The notes beneath the pieces were generated by a model. That model searched no databases, was not told where the DNA came from, and was given only the letters and a program-made list of their open reading frames with translations. Shown piece by piece: positions 1 through 5,520 of a stretch of DNA of 5,523 bases; the first letter of the stretch is position 1; every line of letters begins with the position of its first letter. The position numbers and the translations under genes are program-made. The stretch covers positions 1 to 5,523 of the forward strand of contig CANNDT010000168.1 in the NCBI GenBank assembly GCA_947503365.1, given 5' to 3'. Source of the stretch: CANNDT01 sp945876205. GTDB taxonomy: Bacteria; Acidobacteriota; Vicinamibacteria; Vicinamibacterales; UBA2999.

Positions 1-218
1 TGCGCGTCGTACTCGGCACGTAGCACGGAGTCGCTCAGCGCCTTGTAGGCCTGTGTCAGCTCGGCGGCCTTGACGGCGGCGATCTCCTGAAACTCGCGTC
101 CCAGGTGTTGGACCTTGTCAGGATGATACTTGGCGATCTCGCGGCGGAACGCCCGCTTGATCTCGTCCGGGGGTGCCGAGAGCGGCACGCCCAGCAGTTC
201 GTAGTAGGTCTTCGTCAT
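1..218 (-). CDS. J-domain (DnaJ-like) co-chaperone, N-terminal part, cut by the window edge
   Basis: The first 72 residues are visible. They begin MTKTYYELLGV and form a J domain, which in this family stimulates the ATPase of a DnaK/Hsp70 partner in the cytoplasm. The HPD tripeptide that contacts Hsp70 is at residues 32-34, after a basic helix II (IKRAFRREIAKY). A longer than usual helix III follows and ends ELTQAYKALSD, then RAEYDA. The ATG at 216-218 is the only Met before the domain, and the domain needs every residue from there. No free Shine-Dalgarno is seen: the only GGGA lies in the hairpin stem that directly abuts the start codon. The gene follows the pilus/secretion ATPase by 27 bases, on the same strand and in the same reading frame, so co-transcription is likely. 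The C-terminus is outside the window, so a classical DnaJ cannot be told from a specialised J-domain protein. The J domain itself is certain. Confidence 0.88.
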   Translation of the reverse strand, partial: MTKTYYELLGVPLSAPPDEIKRAFRREIAKYHPDKVQHLGREFQEIAAVKAAELTQAYKALSDSVLRAEYDA

Positions 219-246
219 CAGATCCCGAATCCGGGATCTGGGATCT
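219..246 (-). repeat. Hairpin and GGGATCT tandem repeat between the ATPase and J-domain genes
   Basis: On the plus strand CAGATCCCG (219-227) and CGGGATCTG (232-240) are perfect 9-base inverted arms around the loop AATC. GGGATCT occurs twice in tandem at 233-239 and 240-246, the last T being the final base of the ATPase stop codon on the minus strand. In the minus-strand transcript the stem ends immediately before the J-domain AUG. There is no U-tract, so an intrinsic terminator is unlikely. A translational-coupling element, or a copy of a dispersed intergenic repeat, fits better. Confidence 0.75.
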
Positions 247-2267
247 TACTTCTTGAACTCGGCAACGTTGGCCGGGGGCAGCTCGCGTACCTCGTGTTTC
301 CTGCCGAGACGGCGGGCCGGTCTCCGGCCACCTTCAGTGCTCTTCGCGCAGTACGGACAGAATTTCCAGCCCGCCTGCTGCGGGCGATGGCAATGCGGGC
401 ACCCGCCGCCGACGCGGTAACCACAGGTCGGGCACGCCACGAAGTCGGCGGACACGCCGGCGCCGCAGTCGGGACACGCGGTCTTCGCTTCGCGCACCTC
501 GGTGACGACGCGCAGCAGTTCCTCGGGCGTCGTCACGCCGGCCTTGACCTTCATCAGCCCGTCTTCGCCGAGCGAGATCATCCCCCCATCCACCGCGGCG
601 TCGCGCAGCTGCGCTTCGTTGCCGCGCTGGGCGATCAGACGCCGGAGCTTGTCGTTCACCGCCATCACTTCGTAAATGCCGACACGGCCGCGGTAGCCGG
701 TGTGATTGCACTGATCGCAGCCGACCGCCCGGTAGAACGTCAGCGTGTCGGCCTCCGTCTCGGACACGCTCATCGCGCGCAGCGTCTCGGGATCGGGCGT
801 GTACGGACGCCGGCAGTGCATGCAGAGCCGCCGCATCAGGCGCTGCGCGACGACGCCGATCAGCGCCGACGCGGCGACGTAGGGCTCAATGCCGATGTCC
901 GTCAATCGCGTCACGCACGACGGGGCATCGTCGGTGTGGAGCGTGGACAGCACCAGGTGGCCCGTCTGCGCCGCCTGCATGGCAATGCGCGCCGTCTCCT
1001 GATCGCGGATCTCGCCGACCAGGACGACGTCCGGGTCCTGGCGGAGGATCGAGCGCAGCGCGCTGGCAAACGTCAGTTTGATCTTGTCGTTGATCTGCGT
1101 CTGGTTGACGCCGGGAATCTGGTACTCGACCGGGTCCTCGATGGTGATGATGTTCGTGCGCTCCGACCGCACCGCCGTCAGCGCGGAACAGAGCGTCGTC
1201 GTCTTGCCGGAACCGGTCGGCCCGACGACGAGGATCATGCCGTGCTGGTGACGAAGGAAGAACCGGAGCTGTTCAAGGGCCGTCGCGGAGAACCCGAGCT
1301 CTTCGAGCGGCGGCACGCCTTTTCGATGGTCGAGGACGCGAAGCACGAACTTCTCGCCGAAGATCGTCCGCAGCGTCGAGGCACGGAAGTCGACCTCCTG
1401 GCCGTCCTCGGCGGCGGTGCGGATGCGGCCGTCCTGCGGCAACCGCTTCTCCGCGATGTCCATGCCGCCCATGATCTTCATGCGCGCGACGAGCCCTTCG
1501 TGGACCCACTTCGGCAGGTCCATCACTTCCTTCAGCAGGCCGTCTAGGCGATGACGGACGACGACGTTGTGCTCGGTCGGCTCGATGTGGATGTCGCTGG
1601 CCCGGCTCTTGAGCGCGCTCTTGATGACAAGGTCGACCAGGTCGATGATCGGCGCGTTCTCCGGCGTGCCCCCCCGCGTGCCCGGCTGCTCGAAGACGTC
1701 ATCGTCGGGCCGGCGGGACGCGATGGCGCCCTCGGCGAGCGGTGCCAGCATCCCGCCGTAGCCCTCGATACCGGGTGCCTGTGACCGCGTGGTCACCTGG
1801 ACGGCGATGCCGGAACCGCTCTGGTTGACGCGCGCGAGCGCCTTGTCCGGGTATGACGCGTGGATGGCGTCGACGATCTCGGCGCGCGTCGCCACGACCT
1901 GCTTGATGCGGTACCCGCTCTGAAACTCGAGATCCTGCACCAGCGTGAAGAGCAGCGGATCCGACATCGCCACGGTCAGCAGGTTCTTCTCGACCGCAAT
2001 CGCGAGGCAGGTGCGCTTGAGCGCAAGATCCTTCGGGATGAGCATGACCGCGCCGGGGTCCGGGGGGTTCTCCGCCAGGTTGACGTACGAAAATCCGAGC
2101 TGGTAGGCGAGCGCCTTGGCAATCTGACGGTCGGTCGCCAGATTCATGCGGACGAGCACTGCGCCCAGCCGCTCGCCGGAGCGCTTGTGCTCCACCAGCG
2201 CCGTCTGCAGGTCGGTTTCGGAGATGAGTCCCGATTGGACGAGACACTCGCCGATCTTCTTACGCAA
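246..2267 (-). CDS. pilB: GspE/PilB-family type IV pilus assembly or type II secretion ATPase with MshEN domain and C-terminal double zinc ribbon
   Basis: This 673-residue cytoplasmic hexameric ATPase should power pilus extension or type II secretion. An MshEN/T2SSE-N domain occupies about residues 1-140, and a linker rich in Gly, Pro and Asp runs to about 205. The motor domain follows: SRASDIHIEP (221-230), Walker A GPTGSGKT (349-356), Asp box ITIEDPVEY (374-382), Walker B DPDVVLVGEIRD (411-422) and His box TGHLVLSTLHTDD (435-447). The usual tetracysteine zinc site is C482/C485/C517/C520. Four more CxxC pairs at 598/601, 612/615, 623/626 and 637/640 form an unusual C-terminal double zinc ribbon, ending in a basic tail. 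The start is TTG: an in-frame TGA lies 11 codons upstream, no other start codon lies between, GGGGAG sits 8 bases before it, and the MshEN domain begins at once. The symbol pilB is a best guess; GspE or MshE-like paralogues cannot be excluded from sequence alone. Confidence 0.93.
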   Translation of the reverse strand: MRKKIGECLVQSGLISETDLQTALVEHKRSGERLGAVLVRMNLATDRQIAKALAYQLGFSYVNLAENPPDPGAVMLIPKDLALKRTCLAIAVEKNLLTVAMSDPLLFTLVQDLEFQSGYRIKQVVATRAEIVDAIHASYPDKALARVNQSGSGIAVQVTTRSQAPGIEGYGGMLAPLAEGAIASRRPDDDVFEQPGTRGGTPENAPIIDLVDLVIKSALKSRASDIHIEPTEHNVVVRHRLDGLLKEVMDLPKWVHEGLVARMKIMGGMDIAEKRLPQDGRIRTAAEDGQEVDFRASTLRTIFGEKFVLRVLDHRKGVPPLEELGFSATALEQLRFFLRHQHGMILVVGPTGSGKTTTLCSALTAVRSERTNIITIEDPVEYQIPGVNQTQINDKIKLTFASALRSILRQDPDVVLVGEIRDQETARIAMQAAQTGHLVLSTLHTDDAPSCVTRLTDIGIEPYVAASALIGVVAQRLMRRLCMHCRRPYTPDPETLRAMSVSETEADTLTFYRAVGCDQCNHTGYRGRVGIYEVMAVNDKLRRLIAQRGNEAQLRDAAVDGGMISLGEDGLMKVKAGVTTPEELLRVVTEVREAKTACPDCGAGVSADFVACPTCGYRVGGGCPHCHRPQQAGWKFCPYCAKSTEGGRRPARRLGRKHEVRELPPANVAEFKK

Positions 2268-2271
2268 CCCT

Positions 2272-2286
2272 GATTCTCCCCGGCAT
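2272..2286 (-). promoter_or_regulatory. Ribosome binding site for the TTG start, inside a short overlapping upstream ORF
   Basis: On the minus strand GGGGAG lies 8 bases before the TTG at 2265-2267, a good Shine-Dalgarno that supports this rare start. The same stretch sits within an 8-codon ORF (minus 2286-2260) that begins with an ATG, has GAAGG 8 bases ahead of it, and ends in a TAA overlapping the beginning of the ATPase gene. The binding site is convincing; the mini-ORF may be chance. Confidence 0.55.
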
Positions 2287-2401
2287 GTTCTGGACCTTCA
2301 GGGTTTCGGCGGCTGGACCCTGTCTCGGTAGGTGGCGGAGCAACATTGAACTACAAACGCGGCAGGCGGGGCGGCACCAATATCGTAATCGGCGGCCAAG
2401 C

Positions 2402-2431
2402 TGGACTATTTTCGTAAGTCTGTCCTATAAC
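2402..2431 (+). promoter_or_regulatory. Candidate sigma70-type promoter for the GGDEF gene
   Basis: TGGACT (2402-2407) matches four of six -35 positions, and TATAAC (2426-2431) five of six -10 positions, with an 18-base spacer in a locally AT-richer patch. Transcription would start near 2438, giving a leader of about 47 bases before the GTG at 2485. This is a prediction by eye only. Confidence 0.4.
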
Positions 2432-2457
2432 AGCGCCTGCAGGCTCATTGTCGGGCC

Positions 2458-2470
2458 GTTGTGTAACAAC
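2458..2470. promoter_or_regulatory. Small dyad just upstream of the GGDEF gene
   Basis: GTTGT (2458-2462) and ACAAC (2466-2470) are perfect 5-base inverted arms around GTA. The dyad lies between the candidate promoter and the GTG start, in the presumed leader. It could be an operator half-site pair or a weak hairpin, but arms this short can arise by chance. Confidence 0.25.
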
Positions 2471-2484
2471 CGATAGCAGCAACA

Positions 2485-3474
2485 GTGCAGGACGCCAGCC
2501 AACCCCGGGAGCAGCTCGCCCGGATCCTCGAGCAACGGATGGAGATCGTCGTCAGCGACGCGCTCGGGGTCTTTCCGTTTGCCGGGGTCGACACGCTCGA
2601 CACGGACCGCGGCGCGGCCATGGGGGCGCTCGTCCTCCAGTTCCTGATTTCCGCGACCCGTGACGGGGAGCTCGACTCGCGCGATGGGCGCATCGCCGAC
2701 CTGCTCAGCCTCGCTCACGACAACGGCCTGTCGCTCGGCCAGCTGTTCTCGCTGGCCTATCTGATCGAGCGCTCCGCCCTCGACGAGCTGGCCCTGGACG
2801 AATCGTTCGGCGCCACGTCAGAACCGTGGCCGGCAATCGCGCAGATGGTGCGGCGTGCGTCGTTCGACGTCCTGGCGGCGGTCGCCGAGCTGAAGGCCCG
2901 CGAGCCCGGCACGCGGGCGCTGACCGACCCGCTCACGACGCTGCATACGCGGGGGGTGCTGCTGGCGGCGCTCGACAAGGAGATCCAGCGCTCCGAACGA
3001 TTCGGCCATCCGTTTGCACTGATCGTCTTCAACGTCGATCGGCTGGCAGACATCAATGAGCAGCGTGGCTATGGCTTCGGCGACCGCGTCCTCGAACGGA
3101 TCGGGATCCTCGTCACCAACTATTTCCGCGAGCAGGACTGGGTGTCGAGATGCGACAAGGACACCTTCGCCGTGCTGCTGCCGGAGACCGAACGCGCCAA
3201 CGCCGAGACCCTCGCCGAGCGGCTCCGGGTGATGGTGCAGGAGCGGTTGGCGCTGCACGACCACGTCACCGAGGAGCAGGTCGACGTGACGGTGTCGGTG
3301 GCGGTGCTGGTCGCGGAGTCGATTGACGCGAGCGTGCGCGCCGAGCAGTTACTGGAGGAAGCCGAGCACGCCGTGCGCCGCGCGAAGGAAGCCGGCCGGA
3401 ACCGCGTCGAGCGTGTGGACGTCGCCGCCGCCACGCCCCTCCCTGCACGACGGCCACGAACGAAGATCAGTTAG
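2485..3474 (+). CDS. Degenerate GGDEF-domain protein (probable non-catalytic cyclic di-GMP or GTP-binding protein)
   Basis: This 329-residue protein has no evident signal peptide or membrane segment. Residues 1-145 look mostly helical and match no domain I recognise. The GGDEF domain runs from DPLTTLHTR (148-156) to AKEAGRNRV (300-308). Compared with active cyclases such as PleD, the GGDEF signature reads DKDTF (224-228): both glycines and the fourth-position Glu are lost, while the third-position Asp (226) remains. The first Asp of the DxD motif, a metal ligand, is Asn183. The guanine-contact equivalents N191 and D200 and the phosphate-contact equivalents K301 and R305 are kept. The inhibitory-site motif RxxD (R215-D218) sits exactly five residues before the signature. 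The protein is therefore probably not a cyclase but could bind nucleotide. The start is GTG, with an in-frame TAA at 2464 and no clear Shine-Dalgarno; an alternative ATG is at 2539. Its 3' end overlaps the convergent acs gene by 8 bases. Confidence 0.85.
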   Translation: MQDASQPREQLARILEQRMEIVVSDALGVFPFAGVDTLDTDRGAAMGALVLQFLISATRDGELDSRDGRIADLLSLAHDNGLSLGQLFSLAYLIERSALDELALDESFGATSEPWPAIAQMVRRASFDVLAAVAELKAREPGTRALTDPLTTLHTRGVLLAALDKEIQRSERFGHPFALIVFNVDRLADINEQRGYGFGDRVLERIGILVTNYFREQDWVSRCDKDTFAVLLPETERANAETLAERLRVMVQERLALHDHVTEEQVDVTVSVAVLVAESIDASVRAEQLLEEAEHAVRRAKEAGRNRVERVDVAAATPLPARRPRTKIS

Positions 3475-5428
3475 CTTCGTCCTCGTACTGCGTCTTCAGC
3501 CTCGCCACCACGGCCGGGTCCGCCAGCGTTGTCGTGTCACCGAGTGTCTTCCCGTCGGCAATGTCCCTCAGCAGCCGCCGCATGATCTTGCCGGATCGCG
3601 TCTTGGGCAGGTCGGCGGTGAAGATGATGTCGTCGGGACGCGCAATCGCGCCGATCTTCTTGACGACGTGCTCCTTGAGCTCGGCGACGAGCCCCTCGGT
3701 GCGCGGCGTTCCCTCCTTCAGCGTGACGAACGCGGCCACCGCCTGCCCTTTGATCTCGTGCGTTCGGCCGACGACCGCCGCCTCGGCCACGCGCGGGTGA
3801 TCGACGAGCGCGCTTTCGATCTCCATCGTGCCAATGCGATGGCCTGCTACGTTGAGCACGTCGTCGACACGGCCGAGCAGCCAGAAGAAGCCGTCCTGAT
3901 CGAGCTTGGCACCGTCGCCGGCGAAGTAGACATCGGGAGCCCACTTGCTCCAGTACTGCGTCACGTAGCGCTGCGGATCGCCGTAGATGCCGCGCAGCAT
4001 CGATGGCCACGGACGCGTCAGCGTCAGCAGGCCCCCGCCGGCAGGAATGGTGTCGCCCTGCTCGTTCTTGATCTCTGCCTTGATGCCGGGAAACACCCGC
4101 GTCGCCGACCCGGGCTTGGTCGTCGTGATGCCGGGGAGCGGCGTGATCATGATGGCGCCCGTTTCCGTCTGCCACCAGGTGTCAACGACCGGACATCGCT
4201 CGCCGCCGATGTGGCGGTGGTACCAGATCCAGGCTTCGGGATTGATCGGCTCGCCCACCGAGCCGAGCAGCCGCAGCGTCGACAGGTCCCGCTTCGCCGG
4301 CCATTCGGTGCCCCACCGCATGAACGCCCGGATCGCGGTCGGCGCCGTGTAGAAGATCGAGACGCCGTAGCGTTCGACGATCTGCCAGAACCGATCCTTC
4401 TGCGGCCAGTCCGGAGCACCCTCGTACATCAGCACCGTGGCGCCGTTGGCGAGCGGGCCGTAGACGACGTAGCTGTGCCCGGTGACCCAGCCGATGTCGG
4501 CCGTGCACCAGTAGACGTCGTCTTCCTTGAGATCGAAGACCCATTTCGTCGTCGCGTAGGTGCCGACGAGATACCCGCCGGTTGTGTGTACGATCCCCTT
4601 CGGCTTCCCCGTCGTGCCGGACGTGTAGAGGATGTAGAGCATGTCCTCCGCCTCCATCCGCTCCGGCTCGCAGACGTACGACGCCTCCTGCATCAGGCGG
4701 TGGTACCAGTGGTCGCGCCCCTCTTTGACGTGCACCTCCACCGGCACTCCCTGTAACCGCTGGACGACGACGACGTTGCGGATCGACGGGGTGCCCTCGA
4801 GCGCTTCGTCGGCCATCTGCTTCAGCGGCACGACCTGTCCGCGGCGCCAGCCGCCGTCGGCGGTGACCAGCAGGGTGCACTGCGAGTCGTTGATGCGGTC
4901 GCGCAACGATTCGGCGCTGAAGCCACCGAAGACCACCGAGTGCACAGCACCGACGCGCGCGCACGCGAGCATCGCAATCGCCAGTTCAGGGATGAGCGGC
5001 AGGTAGATCGCCACGCGATCGCCGCGCTTCACGCCGAGCGACTTGAGGACGTTGGCGAACTGACTGACCTGCCGGTAGAGATCGAAATAGGTCAGCGTGC
5101 GGCGATCGCCGGGCTCACCTTCCCAGACGAGTGCGGCCTTGTTGCGGCGCGGGCCCCGCGCATGACGATCGACGCAGTTGACGCTTGCGTTGATCGTGCC
5201 GCCAACAAACCATCGGGCATGCGGTGGCTGCCAGTCGAGGACCTGCGTCCACGGCGTGAACCACTCCAGCTCGGAAGCGAAGCCGGCCCAGAACGCCTCC
5301 GGATCCTTGTCTGCGCGTGCGTAGATATCCGGGTCCGAAATGTTCGCCTGCTGGCGGAACTTTGGGGGCGGTGGAAAGGTCCGATGTTCCTGGAGCAGGT
5401 CCGAGATGTCCGCGGACGGCTTCGACAT
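3467..5428 (-). CDS. acs: Acetyl-CoA synthetase (AMP-forming acetate-CoA ligase)
   Basis: This 653-residue cytoplasmic enzyme has the normal length for the family. It activates acetate with ATP to acetyl-AMP, then transfers the acetyl group to CoA, feeding acetate into the TCA and glyoxylate cycles. The N-terminal ACS cap (RTFPPPPKF, about 16-24) is followed by the phosphate-binding loop YTSGTTGKPKG (268-278), GWVTGHSY (313-320) and SVGEPINPEAW (390-400). DTWWQTETG (416-424) includes W419, the family Trp that limits the pocket to short acyl groups. The hinge and C-terminal lid read GRVDDVLNVAGHRIGTMEIESAL (519-541 in two parts: GRVDDVLNVAG, HRIGTMEIESAL). PKTRSGKIMRR (608-618) carries catalytic K614, the lysine that is acetylated to switch off related enzymes. 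The ATG at 5426-5428 fits the family N-terminus, but its leader is C-rich with no Shine-Dalgarno; an ATG 14 bases further upstream is out of frame. No acetyltransferase or deacetylase gene is adjacent here. Confidence 0.97.
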   Translation of the reverse strand: MSKPSADISDLLQEHRTFPPPPKFRQQANISDPDIYARADKDPEAFWAGFASELEWFTPWTQVLDWQPPHARWFVGGTINASVNCVDRHARGPRRNKAALVWEGEPGDRRTLTYFDLYRQVSQFANVLKSLGVKRGDRVAIYLPLIPELAIAMLACARVGAVHSVVFGGFSAESLRDRINDSQCTLLVTADGGWRRGQVVPLKQMADEALEGTPSIRNVVVVQRLQGVPVEVHVKEGRDHWYHRLMQEASYVCEPERMEAEDMLYILYTSGTTGKPKGIVHTTGGYLVGTYATTKWVFDLKEDDVYWCTADIGWVTGHSYVVYGPLANGATVLMYEGAPDWPQKDRFWQIVERYGVSIFYTAPTAIRAFMRWGTEWPAKRDLSTLRLLGSVGEPINPEAWIWYHRHIGGERCPVVDTWWQTETGAIMITPLPGITTTKPGSATRVFPGIKAEIKNEQGDTIPAGGGLLTLTRPWPSMLRGIYGDPQRYVTQYWSKWAPDVYFAGDGAKLDQDGFFWLLGRVDDVLNVAGHRIGTMEIESALVDHPRVAEAAVVGRTHEIKGQAVAAFVTLKEGTPRTEGLVAELKEHVVKKIGAIARPDDIIFTADLPKTRSGKIMRRLLRDIADGKTLGDTTTLADPAVVARLKTQYEDEAN

Positions 5429-5443
5429 GCGGACAGCATAGAA

Positions 5444-5481
5444 GGGGGAAGGGGTCAGGGGGAAGGGGTCAGAGGGAAGGG
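5444..5481. repeat. G-rich 14-base tandem repeat upstream of acs (potential G-quadruplex)
   Basis: GGGGGAAGGGGTCA occurs twice exactly, at 5444-5457 and 5458-5471, followed by a partial, diverged third copy GAGGGAAGGG at 5472-5481. The plus strand thus has six runs of three or more G separated by 2-5 bases, which meets the usual G-quadruplex pattern. The tract begins 15 bases before the acs start codon, so it would be C-rich in the acs mRNA and G-rich on the template strand. Confidence 0.85.
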
Positions 5482-5488
5482 TTTGTGG

Positions 5489-5518
5489 CTTTTAGAGCCG
5501 TTGCGGAACGTTCGGCAA
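5489..5518 (-). promoter_or_regulatory. Candidate acs promoter overlapping a palindrome
   Basis: On the minus strand TTGCCG (5518-5513) resembles a -35 box and TAAAAG (5494-5489) a -10 box, four matches of six each, with an 18-base spacer; TCTAAA (5496-5491) is an alternative -10 at 16 bases. Transcription would begin around 5482 and the leader would include the whole C-rich repeat. It is weak by itself, but its overlap with the palindrome at 5499-5520 is suggestive. Confidence 0.3.
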
Positions 5519-5520
5519 CG
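5499..5520. promoter_or_regulatory. Near-perfect 22-base palindrome upstream of acs, candidate operator
   Basis: CGTTGC (5499-5504) pairs with GCAACG (5515-5520), and the core GAACGTTC (5506-5513) is self-complementary. Only the pair 5505/5514 (G opposite G) breaks the symmetry. AACGTTC also repeats directly at 5507-5513 and 5517-5523, a 10-base period that runs to the window edge. The site lies 71-92 bases upstream of acs, where an operator could act. It could equally be a hairpin belonging to an upstream gene, but no T-tract follows it on the plus strand within the window. Confidence 0.45.

Larger units (their letters stand above)
2268..2484. other. Divergent intergenic region between the ATPase and GGDEF genes
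   Basis: This 217-base stretch separates two divergently transcribed genes and must hold both promoters. I see a candidate plus-strand promoter at 2402-2431 and a small dyad at 2458-2470. CTGGAC(C/T) recurs at 2290, 2313 and 2401, with irregular spacing. I could not support a minus-strand sigma70 or sigma54 promoter for the ATPase gene. No convincing coding sequence or RNA gene is visible. Confidence 0.6.

Noticed and set aside
219..246. Intrinsic terminator after the ATPase gene
   Set aside because: The stem is perfect, but no U-tract follows on the minus strand; the next bases are the J-domain start codon.
105..1547. 480-codon plus-strand open frame antisense to the ATPase and J-domain genes
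   Set aside because: It lies opposite well-supported genes with family motifs, its translation is Arg-, His- and Asp-rich with no recognisable domain, and long antisense frames are common in GC-rich DNA.
2285..2476. 63-codon plus-strand ORF in the divergent intergenic region
   Set aside because: It has no Shine-Dalgarno and no recognisable motif, and it spans the candidate promoter of the GGDEF gene.
2268..2484. A sigma54 (GG-N10-GC) or sigma70 promoter for the ATPase gene on the minus strand
   Set aside because: Partial matches such as TTGGCC and GATATT are present, but none has acceptable spacing, so no site can be supported.
2485..3474. Calling the GGDEF protein an active diguanylate cyclase
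   Set aside because: Both signature glycines and the fourth-position Glu are missing, and a metal-ligand Asp is replaced by Asn.
3323..4756. 477-codon plus-strand open frame antisense to acs and overlapping the end of the GGDEF gene
   Set aside because: It is a GC-rich codon-position shadow of acs, its composition is low in complexity, and no domain is recognisable.
4182..4964. 260-codon minus-strand frame inside acs
   Set aside because: It runs in another frame of the same strand as the intact acs gene and is rich in Arg and Ala, which is typical of an out-of-frame reading.
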